Positions 1-5,784 of a stretch of 9,218 nucleotides of DNA are shown here, one piece after another; within the stretch, counting starts at the first letter, position 1, and the number at the start of each line of letters is the position of its first letter. The stretch is from the NCBI GenBank assembly GCA_022564455.1, contig JADFLK010000059.1, positions 1 to 9,218 on the forward strand. The letters run 5' to 3'. Below the pieces are notes generated by a model. It made no database searches, was not told where the DNA came from, and saw only the letters and a list, made by a program, of their open reading frames with translations. The position numbers were made by a program, and so were the translations under genes. Origin of the DNA: Bacteroidota bacterium. GTDB taxonomy: Bacteria; Bacteroidota; Rhodothermia; Rhodothermales; Rubricoccaceae.

Positions 1-423
1 CTCAATCTCAAGCGTAACCTCTTGCATGGATGCAGACAGGGCGACACCCTGGGCTGGAACCGTCTCTCCCGTTGGAGGCTCCGGGAGAAACTGAGGCGAT
101 GCGATCAGCCCGAGCGTGAGCAGCGCGGCTACGCCAAGAAGCATCTGCCTCGTCCGTAGCGAAACGGCTTCTTCCTCACAGTCACAATCCGGCCTGCGCG
201 ATTGTTGATACAGCCGGTAGGCTGCAAAGCCCAGGAACCCAACGGCCAGTGCGATGAAGTACGGCCGAAACGGCTCGAGCGCCGTCAACGTGCTCACCCA
301 CGCACCACCCACCCCCATGGTTACGAGGAGCAGCGGGATGGTGCAACACGCACTCGCTACCACGGCAGCGCCTACCGCTGCGCCCATTCCCCACCCTGCT
401 TTTCTATCCTGACGTGTGCTCAT
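1..423 (-). CDS. merT: MerT-like mercuric ion transporter, probably MerTP fusion (partial, 3' end outside window)
   Basis: Inner-membrane protein that would carry Hg(II) from the periplasm to the cytoplasm. I translated the 141 codons visible before the window edge; no stop is reached. The N-terminus has a hydrophobic helix (about residues 12-38) carrying the vicinal Cys pair C26-C27 in SACCTIPLLL, the hallmark of the first MerT helix. A second helix (about 52-72) is followed by a loop with C80 and C82 (PDCDCEE), matching the second MerT Cys pair, and a third helix at about 93-110. The frame then continues past a normal MerT end into MQEVTLEIE, which reads like the first strand of an HMA domain. 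A C-terminal MerP-like domain is therefore expected just outside the window, as in Bacteroidota MerTP fusions; that part is inference. The start ATG (421-423) overlaps the regulator's stop as ATGA, so the two are translationally coupled. Confidence 0.85.
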   Translation of the reverse strand, partial: MSTRQDRKAGWGMGAAVGAAVVASACCTIPLLLVTMGVGGAWVSTLTALEPFRPYFIALAVGFLGFAAYRLYQQSRRPDCDCEEEAVSLRTRQMLLGVAALLTLGLIASPQFLPEPPTGETVPAQGVALSASMQEVTLEIE

Positions 424-860
424 ACCAGAGTCTCCCCATTTAGGGAAAGTGTGATCTTGTCGGCTTCCTGATCCGAAAAGAGTGCAACGAGAAGCCGAGC
501 AAACGGATTGTCCAGGCACACCGAGTAATAGATGGTCTGTGCGTCGCGCCGGGATTGAACCAATGCCTTCTCCCGCAACAATCTCAAATGCCTGGAGGCA
601 GAGGGCTGCGTTATGTCGAACAGATCCGCAAGATCACAGACGCACAGCTCGCCGGCTCGCCACAGCGTGTAGAGCATGCGCAGGCGCGTTTCGTTGCCGG
701 CTGTGTTCATGAACGCGGCCAATGCCACCAGGTGGTCATTTGCCAGCGCCTCGTGGCGTAGCGCATCCAGGCGCTCAGCGTGGAGGGCGGCATCGTCAAC
801 AACGCGGACACACGAGCCGTCGGTCACCGGTTGTTTTGATGGATTTGCTGTCTTGGGCAT
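420..860 (-). CDS. ArsR/SmtB-family metal-sensing transcriptional repressor
   Basis: Winged-helix repressor expected to leave its operator on binding a thiophilic metal. The protein has 146 residues. It has the family core NETRLRMLYTL (56-66), the metal-site helix ELCVCDL with C73 and C75 (71-77), and the recognition helix around QPSASRHLRLL (85-95), followed by the beta-wing. An N-terminal C17 (SCVRV) and C115 could complete the site, much as CadC-type sensors use N-terminal Cys plus the CVC pair. Its stop overlaps the merT start, and it diverges from the MerP-like gene at 940, so it probably controls both arms. Its use in a mercury operon differs from the MerR activator of Proteobacteria but is known for ArsR-type mer regulators. 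The family call is firm; the effector (Hg, Cd/Pb or As) is inferred from the neighbours. An in-frame upstream ATG was not seen. Confidence 0.9.
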   Translation of the reverse strand: MPKTANPSKQPVTDGSCVRVVDDAALHAERLDALRHEALANDHLVALAAFMNTAGNETRLRMLYTLWRAGELCVCDLADLFDITQPSASRHLRLLREKALVQSRRDAQTIYYSVCLDNPFARLLVALFSDQEADKITLSLNGETLV

Positions 861-939
861 GGAACTACATGGCTCCGTTGTTATATAACCGACCTGCTAA
901 CTATTCCACACGGACCTTGTTCCACATCTGCCGGCCGCC
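861..939. promoter_or_regulatory. Divergent intergenic promoter/operator region between arsR-merT and the MerP-like gene
   Basis: This 79-bp AT-richer gap must hold promoters for both arms. It contains the perfect 10-bp palindrome GTTATATAAC at 880-889, about 20 bp upstream of the regulator start. ArsR-family operators are usually AT-rich inverted repeats overlapping the promoter, so this is the best operator candidate. No convincing consensus -35/-10 pair or Bacteroidota -33/-7 pair could be assigned in either direction. Confidence 0.45.
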
Positions 940-1266
940 ATGAATACCAAAAACGCAACCGTCTTTTTCGCCCTCGCTTTGGTCGCGATCCTGACCATTC
1001 CTGCTGCAATCGGGAACTCGAACAACTCCCAAACCAACATTGCGGAGGAAGAAGAAGTGGTAATCCAGATTGCGGGGATGACCTGTTCAGCCTGCGCCAC
1101 TGGAGTGGCCGCGTCGCTGAGGCGCGTCGAAGGCGTCATCGAGGCCGAAGTCTCGATAGAACCACCTGAGGCTCACATCCGCTTCGATCCTTCGGAAACT
1201 TCTGCTGAAGCCCTTGTGGAAGCGATCGAGGATCTCGGATACGAGGCTGAGATCGTTGAATCCTAG
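940..1266 (+). CDS. MerP-like exported heavy-metal-binding protein (HMA domain)
   Basis: Small protein of 108 residues that would bind one soft metal ion outside the cytoplasm and pass it to the MerT-type transporter. Residues 1-24 form a signal peptide or N-terminal anchor (MNTKN, then a hydrophobic run ending PAAIG). An acidic linker (AEEEE, 35-39) leads to one complete HMA domain, about 40-106. The metal loop is GMTCSACA with C49 and C52, the MerP/Atx1 CxxC site, and the domain closes with the usual LGYEAEIV strand (99-106). It is the first gene of the rightward arm and diverges from the ArsR regulator across 79 bp. ATG at 940 is the only sensible start. The last eight residues are repeated by a short sequence at 2892-2915. 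It could bind Cu(I) rather than Hg(II), because the loop does not discriminate; context favours mercury. Confidence 0.87.
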   Translation: MNTKNATVFFALALVAILTIPAAIGNSNNSQTNIAEEEEVVIQIAGMTCSACATGVAASLRRVEGVIEAEVSIEPPEAHIRFDPSETSAEALVEAIEDLGYEAEIVES

Positions 1267-1302
1267 AGTGAGCAGGGCACGTGGCCGGACGTACGGATAT
1301 CC

Positions 1303-1318
1303 CCGCATGGCGATGCGG
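1303..1318. repeat. Short GC-rich inverted repeat (hairpin)
   Basis: CCGCAT at 1303-1308 and ATGCGG at 1313-1318 are exact reverse complements around the loop GGCG. The hairpin lies 37 bp past the stop of the MerP-like gene. No T-run follows, so a classic intrinsic terminator is not supported. It may attenuate read-through or stabilise the 3' end of the upstream transcript, or be chance. Confidence 0.35.
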
Positions 1319-1351
1319 ATTCCTGCAGTTGAACCCCTTGCTCCGCCCTCC

Positions 1352-1431
1352 CTATGAGGCTGTTGAAATACCTCATCCTGCCTGCGACGGCGCCTCTCGG
1401 CGACAGAACACGTAATTCAATAGCCTCCTAT
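1352..1431. mobile_element. Probable 72-bp MITE-like element (1356-1427) with 16-bp terminal inverted repeats and CTAT target duplication
   Basis: The left end at 1356-1371 reads GAGGCTGTTGAAATAC. The right end, read on the minus strand from 1427 to 1412, reads GAGGCTATTGAATTAC. The two match at 14 of 16 positions. Immediately outside both ends is the same tetramer CTAT (1352-1355 and 1428-1431), as expected for a 4-bp target-site duplication. The 72-bp element encodes nothing, so it would need a transposase in trans. The right-hand CTAT supplies the AT of the start codon of the MerA-like gene, so insertion took place exactly at that start. Ends beginning GAGGCTGTTGAA recall several DDE-type insertion sequences, but I cannot name a family from sequence alone. 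As RNA, the arms form a 12-bp stem with one G-U pair. Confidence 0.6.
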
Positions 1432-2836
1432 GCCTGACCATTCCGTAGACCTCGCCGTCATCGGCGGGGGCATGGCTGGCCTCCCCATCGCAAACAAAGC
1501 GGCCTACAAGGGCCTCCGGACGATTCTCATCGAGCGTGAACTGCTCGGGGGCACCTGTCTCAACCGGGGCTGCATTCCGACGAAGACGCTCATTGAAACG
1601 GCACGCGTGGCCCACATCGCCCGCACAGCGGGGCTGCTGGGCGTTGAGGTGTCAGGGGATGTGCGCGTGGACCTTCCAGCCGCAATCCGGCGCAAGGATG
1701 ACGTTGTTCGTTCCATCCGAGACAGCGCCTACCGCCAGGTCGAAAAAAACGATCACCTCACACTCGTTGAGGAAGAGGCCCATTTCCTTGAGCCGCGCGT
1801 GCTCCAGGCCGGAACAAACACCATTCACGCTGAGCGCGTCGTCCTTAACACAGGCTCGCGTCCCGCACTCCCCTCGATTGAGGGACTAAATTCCGTACCC
1901 TACCATACGAGTCGAACGTTACTCGACGTAACCGACCTGCCTGAACATCTACTCGTAGTTGGCGGCGGCTATGTTGGCTGTGAGTTCGCCCAAATGTTTG
2001 CAAGGTTCGGGTCTCGAGTAACACTTTTCCAACGCGGGCCACACCTTCTTGCACGTGACGACCCGGATGCCGGCGAGGTCATCGCCGAGGTGTTTCGAGA
2101 AGAAGGCATCGAAGTCGTTCTGGACGCCAATGTCGAGAGTGTTGGCAATAAAAGTGGCGCCATCAGTCTCATCGCCCGCGTCGGCAGCGGCGTGCAGACC
2201 TTCGAGGGCGACGCGCTTCTCATAGCCGCAGGGCGAACGCCAAATACCGACACGCTCGATCTTGAGGCAGCAGGGGTCGAGAGTGACGAACAAGGCTTTG
2301 TCGTGGTTGATGATGCATTCAGGACCAGCGCAGCGAACGTCTGGGCCATCGGAGACGTTACGGGATGGCCCATGTTTACACATAGTGCGCGTGACGACGC
2401 CAACCGCCTCTATCGGGGTATTGTGAAGGGCGAGACGGACGAGATGACAACGAGTACCGGCCGCCACGTCCCCTATGCTGCGTTCACCGACCCAGAGGTA
2501 GCCGCCGTGGGGCTGACTGAGATTGGCGCACGAGAAGCGGGATACACCGTCAAGGTGGGAAAGCATCCGTTTACCCGGGTCGCGCGCGCGAAGGCTATGG
2601 GCAAGACAGCCGGGTTTGTCAAACTCGTTGCCGACGCCGAGAGCGATCGGCTTCTCGGGGCGACAATCGTCGGATCGCACGCGGGCGAACTCATCCACGA
2701 ACTCGTGTTGGCGCTTGATCTGGGCGCGACGTACGAAAGAATTGCTCAAAGCCTCCACGTCCACCCTACGCTGGCAGAAGCCGTGAACTCCGCCGCCGGT
2801 GGCGTCCACCGGCCTGCGGGAGACACGCATGATTGA
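1430..2836 (+). CDS. MerA-like FAD-dependent pyridine nucleotide-disulfide oxidoreductase (lacks C-terminal Cys pair)
   Basis: Homodimeric flavoprotein of 468 residues that would use NAD(P)H to reduce a disulfide or metal substrate in the cytoplasm. The FAD-binding GGGMAG is at 12-17. The redox-active CxxxxC is GGTCLNRGCIPTK, with C43 and C48. The NAD(P) fold is GGGYVGCE (178-185), ending in VTLFQRG without the acidic residue typical of strict NAD enzymes. GRTPN (268-272) and the second FAD motif around IGD (307-309) follow. The dimerisation domain ends HPTLAE, with H445 and E450 matching the catalytic His-Glu pair of dihydrolipoamide dehydrogenases and glutathione reductases. True MerA has a C-terminal Cys-Cys and often an N-terminal HMA domain; both are missing here. 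Context (MerP-like, MerT, ArsR) would lead many pipelines to call it mercuric reductase. Alternatives are a dihydrolipoamide dehydrogenase-like enzyme or an RclA-type Cu(II) reductase. The ATG at 1430 is fixed by the FAD motif close downstream. Confidence 0.85.
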   Translation: MPDHSVDLAVIGGGMAGLPIANKAAYKGLRTILIERELLGGTCLNRGCIPTKTLIETARVAHIARTAGLLGVEVSGDVRVDLPAAIRRKDDVVRSIRDSAYRQVEKNDHLTLVEEEAHFLEPRVLQAGTNTIHAERVVLNTGSRPALPSIEGLNSVPYHTSRTLLDVTDLPEHLLVVGGGYVGCEFAQMFARFGSRVTLFQRGPHLLARDDPDAGEVIAEVFREEGIEVVLDANVESVGNKSGAISLIARVGSGVQTFEGDALLIAAGRTPNTDTLDLEAAGVESDEQGFVVVDDAFRTSAANVWAIGDVTGWPMFTHSARDDANRLYRGIVKGETDEMTTSTGRHVPYAAFTDPEVAAVGLTEIGAREAGYTVKVGKHPFTRVARAKAMGKTAGFVKLVADAESDRLLGATIVGSHAGELIHELVLALDLGATYERIAQSLHVHPTLAEAVNSAAGGVHRPAGDTHD

Positions 2837-2918
2837 TTGGGCTTATTGGCCGCTTGAGGTGGACGACGGCGACGCGTCCCCGAGAATCGAATATGAGGCT
2901 GAGATCGTTGAGTCTTAA
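2829..2918 (+). pseudogene. 29-codon chimeric ORF ending in a copy of the MerP-like C-terminus (probable gene remnant)
   Basis: ATG at 2829 overlaps the end of the flavoenzyme gene (stop 2834-2836) and opens a 29-residue frame, MIDWAYWPLE followed by an acidic stretch, ending YEAEIVES and TAA. The last eight residues are identical to the last eight of the HMA protein (stop at 1266). The DNA shares 17 identical bases (1243-1259 with 2895-2911), while the flanking matched codons differ only synonymously (TAC/TAT, GAA/GAG, TCC/TCT, and TAG/TAA). That pattern suggests the tail of a second, diverged HMA gene joined by deletion to the start of another gene that followed the flavoenzyme. It may be untranslated; a functional micropeptide is possible but unsupported. 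Confidence 0.5.
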
Positions 2919-2960
2919 GATTGGCGATACGAAGGCTGGTCTCAGCGCAAACGATACGCC

Positions 2961-3041
2961 TTGATTAGAAGTGCTTCCCGCTGGTACCTGCTATGATCCG
3001 AACCTGGAACGTGTGCCCGATCCCGTCGTAGTTTGGCTTTG
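2961..3041 (+). promoter_or_regulatory. Possible promoter and leader of the copper-type gene module
   Basis: The 123 bp between the remnant ORF and the next gene hold the extended -10-like TGCTATGAT at 2989-2997. A well-spaced -35 is not evident: TTGATT at 2961-2966 lies 25 bp away. A promoter here would start transcription about 35-40 bp before the secreted-protein gene. This is a weak call from base pattern only; no other feature is seen in the stretch. Confidence 0.25.
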
Positions 3042-3482
3042 ATGCTGAAAGTTCTCCGCACATACCGCGCGCTCGCGCTGCTCACATCCGTTGCACTGGT
3101 AACGACCGCCTTTGCGCCGCTGTCGTCGGTGTGCGGGATGGTTCTGACGGAGCCGATACCCATGCCGGAAGCGCCGGTAGCTCCGCCCTGCCACGATATC
3201 GGCGGGATGGGAATGGATCCCGCCATGCCGATGGAGAATGAATCTCCGGGTGACTCAGATGGCTCATCGGACGTGATGTTTACGCCCTCCTGCTGCACCG
3301 CACAAGGCCTGACGGCCTCGAAAACTGAGCGCCCCGCGCAATTGACGGCGATGGTGACAGAGGCTATCGCTGAGACCATCCCAGTTGCTTTGAATGAGCC
3401 ACATTCACAGATCGCCGCGGATGGATTGCCCCCGCCCTTACCCGTGGCCCGGCATCTTCTTTTTGGTTGCTTCCTGACCTGA
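3042..3482 (+). CDS. Secreted Cys/Met-rich hypothetical protein, putative copper-binding
   Basis: I do not recognise a named family. The protein has 146 residues from ATG 3042. A longer TTG start at 3033 is possible, but ATG gives a cleaner signal peptide. Residues 1-26 are a typical export signal (MLKVLRTYRA, then hydrophobic LALLTSVALVTTAFA). The mature part has potential soft-metal ligands: C31, C50-H51 in PPCHDIGGMGMDPAMPM (two Met-rich clusters), a vicinal C84-C85 (PSCCTAQ), and C143 near the end. The middle is Pro-, Ser- and Asp-rich and probably flexible. The end is hydrophobic (PVARHLLFGCFLT). It opens the rightward copper-type cluster and lies 186 bp before the Spy-like gene. A role in periplasmic Cu(I) binding is inferred from the ligands and position; nothing catalytic is visible. 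Confidence 0.7.
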   Translation: MLKVLRTYRALALLTSVALVTTAFAPLSSVCGMVLTEPIPMPEAPVAPPCHDIGGMGMDPAMPMENESPGDSDGSSDVMFTPSCCTAQGLTASKTERPAQLTAMVTEAIAETIPVALNEPHSQIAADGLPPPLPVARHLLFGCFLT

Positions 3483-3491
3483 GGTTGTTCA

Positions 3492-3665
3492 GGCCGTTCG
3501 GAATAGGACCTGTTAACAGGCCCGAGAACGGCTCCCACGTGGACAACCCCGCTGAGGGTGCGAGTCCCGTCTGATTGTACGTCTGCTGAGGTGCAGGCGT
3601 GCGTGGCGACTGTCCATGTGGTTCTGGTTTTGTCCCTGACTCCAACCGACCTCCCAGGTCAGTCA
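3492..3665 (+). promoter_or_regulatory. Candidate structured RNA leader between the Cys/Met protein and the Spy-like gene
   Basis: The 186-bp non-coding gap folds into successive hairpins. Helix A: 3492-3499 with 3526-3533 (8 bp, one G-U), enclosing an inner hairpin built on the 12-bp palindrome CCTGTTAACAGG (3509-3520), extended by G3506-C3522 and G3507-C3521. Helix B: GGAC 3541-3544 with GTCC 3564-3567, plus CCC/GGG inside. Helix C: 3577-3586 with 3593-3602, ten consecutive pairs including two G-U pairs, loop TGAGGT. Helix D: TGACT 3637-3641 with AGTCA 3661-3665, and GACCT 3648-3652 with AGGTC 3656-3660 around loop CCC. Helix D ends three bases before the start codon at 3669 and would mask it. 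The layout resembles a cis-regulatory leader with a translational switch, but I match it to no known riboswitch class. The DNA palindrome could instead be a protein operator. Confidence 0.45.
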
Positions 3666-3668
3666 ACC

Positions 3669-4340
3669 ATGATCCTACTCAAATTTGCCCTTATCGGCCT
3701 TCTGCTCCCTATTGTAGCTTACGCGCAGCACGATGAACATCAGCAGCACCAGAACACCGACAATCAAGGTCAACACACGTCGTCCCTCTCGGCCGACGAC
3801 ATCTCCGACTTGCTGGAAGGTCGAGGGATGGGGATGGCCAAGCCGGCCGAACTCAACGGCTACCCCGGCCCGCTTCACGTGCTGGAACTTGCCGACGCGC
3901 TCGGACTGACGATGGACCAGCGCATGGAGACCCAGCACCTCCGCGAAGCCATGCTTGCCGAGGCGCAGCCTCTCGGCGCTCAGATTGTTGAGCACGAGCG
4001 CCATCTCGACATGATGTTCGCGCAACAACGTGCCGATCAGGAGATGGTCGAGGCGGTCACGGCTGAGATCGGCCTGCTCCGCGCGCAACTCCGGGCCGTC
4101 CACCTGATCGCTCACGTGGGAATGTATGGCACTATGACTTCGGGCCAGCGTACTCCATATGCGAGCCTCCGAGGTTACACAGAACCAGATGGGCAGGCAC
4201 ACAGCGGGATGCTTGACGACGAGGGAAACCATGAAGGCGTGAACCGTGAAAACATGGATCATAGCAGCATGGATCATGGAAATATGGAACATGGAGACAT
4301 CCAGCCCGCGGCGCCTACACACAACGGGCATCAAAACTGA
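3669..4340 (+). CDS. Spy/CpxP-like periplasmic metal-resistance protein with Met/His-rich C-terminal tail
   Basis: Periplasmic protein of 223 residues. ATG 3669 is chosen over an in-frame upstream start at 3558 because it opens directly on a signal peptide (MILLKFALIGLLLPIVAYA, cleavage before Q20). Residues 20-37 are His/Gln-rich (QHDEHQQHQ). Residues 68-150 form an amphipathic, charge-rich helical region with LTMDQ (80-84), resembling the LTxxQ motif of Spy/CpxP and the fold of heavy-metal periplasmic sensors. The tail 196-210 is a copper-type Met/His ligand string, starting MDHSSMDHGNMEHGD. It probably buffers Cu(I) or chaperones envelope proteins under metal stress. It stands seven bases before the TolC-like gene, so the two are co-transcribed. 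Its own start is predicted to lie beside a hairpin (3637-3665). The family assignment rests on helix pattern and context, not strong identity. Confidence 0.72.
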   Translation: MILLKFALIGLLLPIVAYAQHDEHQQHQNTDNQGQHTSSLSADDISDLLEGRGMGMAKPAELNGYPGPLHVLELADALGLTMDQRMETQHLREAMLAEAQPLGAQIVEHERHLDMMFAQQRADQEMVEAVTAEIGLLRAQLRAVHLIAHVGMYGTMTSGQRTPYASLRGYTEPDGQAHSGMLDDEGNHEGVNRENMDHSSMDHGNMEHGDIQPAAPTHNGHQN

Positions 4341-4347
4341 GGAAACC

Positions 4348-5772
4348 ATGATCCAACAAAGAACGTGGAAAACCATCGCTCTGGTGGCCATTTTTGGGAT
4401 GATGGCCGGCTGTGTAGTCCCACGCGAAGCAGGCTTCCCCGACGTATCTCAGACCGTTCGACAGCGCACCGGCTACGAAGTGCAGTGGATTCGCGGTGAG
4501 GCCGAGGACGCTTTGGTAGCCGCCGCTGTAGCCACACTTCTATCCGATTCGCTGGCCGTTGAAGCGGCCGTCCAGATTGCCCTTCTCAACAACCGGCGGC
4601 TGCAGGCGACGTACGAGAACCTCGGCGTGGCGCAGGCCGAGGTTGTGCAGGCCGGGCTGCTGCGAAATCCGATCTTCGGCGGCGGCGCAGCGTGGCCGCT
4701 GGAGGGCGGCGGCTCGCCCGACCTGGCCTTCTCGGTCGCCTTTGATTTTCTCGGTGCACTGACGATCCCCCTGCGGCGTTCGGTTGCAACTTCCGCCTTT
4801 GAAGCAGAGAAAGCGCGCGTGTCGGAAGCGGTACTCAACCTTGCCGCGCAGGTGAGAACCGGCTACTACCGGGCGCAGGCAGACGCCCAGTTGCTGGAAC
4901 TCATGGCGCAGGTTCTACAGGCCGGTGAGGCCGGCTACCTGACTGCGCAACGCCTTCGCGAAGCCGGAAACATCCGCACGCTCGACCTCCTGAACGAGCA
5001 GGCGCAGCTTGAACAGGCGCGCCTCGACAGCGAAGCGGCCACGACAGCGCTCATGCAGAACCGCGAGCGACTCAATCGGCTCATGGGGCTCGCCGACGGG
5101 CAAACAACATGGCGCCTGCCTCCGCGATTGCACGAGGTACCGGAAACCGAGCTCGCTCCCGCCGATATCGCCTCCCTGGCCTCGGAGGCAAGTCTCGGAC
5201 TCGAAGCTCTGCGGCACGACATCGAGACGTACGGACGCCGGATGGGTTTGACCAACGTCACGTCGCTCGTTCCGGATCTTGAAGTGGGGGCTGGGCTGGA
5301 GCGCGAAGACGGTGAATGGGAGCTCGGGCCGGAGGTCGAATTCGTGCTCCCGTTGTTCGATCAGGGGCAGGCGAGGCGGGCGGCAGGCATCGCGGAGCTT
5401 CGGCGTCGGCGCGCTGAGTACGTCGCGCTGGCTGTAGAAACGCAGTCCATTGCCCGTGCAGCGCACCAACAACTGATGGCTGCGAGACGGGCGGCTCTTC
5501 GCTACCAGAACGTGGTGGTCCCGCTTCGAAGCCGGATTACCCGCGAGACGCAGCTGCAATACAACGCCATGCAGTTGGGCGTCTTTCAACTCCTCCAGAC
5601 GAGGCAGATGGAAATCGAAGCCGGACGGCGCTACGTGGAGGCGCTGTACGATTTCTGGAGAGCCCGTACCGCTGTGGACCTCCTCATTCAGGGTGGAATG
5701 CCTGAATCCGTCACGTCCTTTCACCCCCCGGGAATGAATTCGTCGACCACTATCCACGCCGGTGGACACTAA
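4348..5772 (+). CDS. TolC/CusC-family outer-membrane efflux lipoprotein
   Basis: Outer-membrane channel of a tripartite efflux system, 474 residues. ATG 4348 is preferred to the upstream in-frame 4246 start, which lies inside the Spy-like gene, because it begins a lipoprotein signal (MIQQRTWKTI, hydrophobic core, MMAGC with lipidation at C22). The mature protein shows two outer-membrane efflux repeats: AVQIALLNNRRLQATYENLGVAQAE-type helices followed by a strand region rich in LLRNPIFGGG and FSVAFDFLG, then a second repeat from about residue 300 with LVPDLEVGAGLE and FVLPLFDQGQARRA. The end carries the usual helix before VDLLIQGG and finishes in HAGGH, two His that may touch metal. It lies 7 bp after the Spy-like gene and 12 bp before the oxidase. 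No RND pump or membrane-fusion partner is in the window, so the exporter must be encoded elsewhere. Copper specificity is inferred from the neighbours. Confidence 0.88.
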   Translation: MIQQRTWKTIALVAIFGMMAGCVVPREAGFPDVSQTVRQRTGYEVQWIRGEAEDALVAAAVATLLSDSLAVEAAVQIALLNNRRLQATYENLGVAQAEVVQAGLLRNPIFGGGAAWPLEGGGSPDLAFSVAFDFLGALTIPLRRSVATSAFEAEKARVSEAVLNLAAQVRTGYYRAQADAQLLELMAQVLQAGEAGYLTAQRLREAGNIRTLDLLNEQAQLEQARLDSEAATTALMQNRERLNRLMGLADGQTTWRLPPRLHEVPETELAPADIASLASEASLGLEALRHDIETYGRRMGLTNVTSLVPDLEVGAGLEREDGEWELGPEVEFVLPLFDQGQARRAAGIAELRRRRAEYVALAVETQSIARAAHQQLMAARRAALRYQNVVVPLRSRITRETQLQYNAMQLGVFQLLQTRQMEIEAGRRYVEALYDFWRARTAVDLLIQGGMPESVTSFHPPGMNSSTTIHAGGH

Positions 5773-5784
5773 ACCAACGAAACC

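Noticed and set aside
1303..1318. Hairpin as an intrinsic terminator after the MerP-like gene
   Set aside because: The stem is only 6 bp and is followed by ATTCCTGCAG rather than a T-run.
1949..2830. 293-codon open frame on the minus strand opposite the flavoenzyme gene
   Set aside because: It lies wholly antisense to a protein with intact FAD, NAD(P) and CxxxxC motifs, and its own translation shows no recognisable domain; long antisense frames are expected in GC-rich DNA.
2942..3538. 198-codon minus-strand frame opposite the secreted Cys/Met protein
   Set aside because: The plus-strand frame has a proper signal peptide and clustered metal ligands; the minus frame has neither and crosses the structured gap.
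3554..3570. tRNA T-arm-like segment GAGGGTGCGAGTCCCGT, considered as a tRNA or integration-site remnant
   Set aside because: The 7-base loop lacks the TTC start, only three pairs hold, and no acceptor, D or anticodon arm can be built around it.
3492..3602. Cobalamin, Mn (yybP-ykoY) or NiCo riboswitch identity for the leader
   Set aside because: Only short fragments such as GGTGCGAGTCC and CGCTGAG resemble conserved pieces; their order and the remaining core elements do not fit. A covariance-model search would decide.
3558..3668. Upstream in-frame start for the Spy-like protein
   Set aside because: It would place 37 unrelated residues before a clean signal peptide and run through the hairpin-rich leader.
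4246..4347. Upstream in-frame start for the TolC-like lipoprotein
   Set aside because: It lies inside the Spy-like gene and would bury the lipoprotein signal that begins at 4348.
4915..5769. 284-codon minus-strand frame opposite the TolC-like gene
   Set aside because: Antisense shadow of a lipoprotein with a clear signal and efflux repeats; no domain seen.
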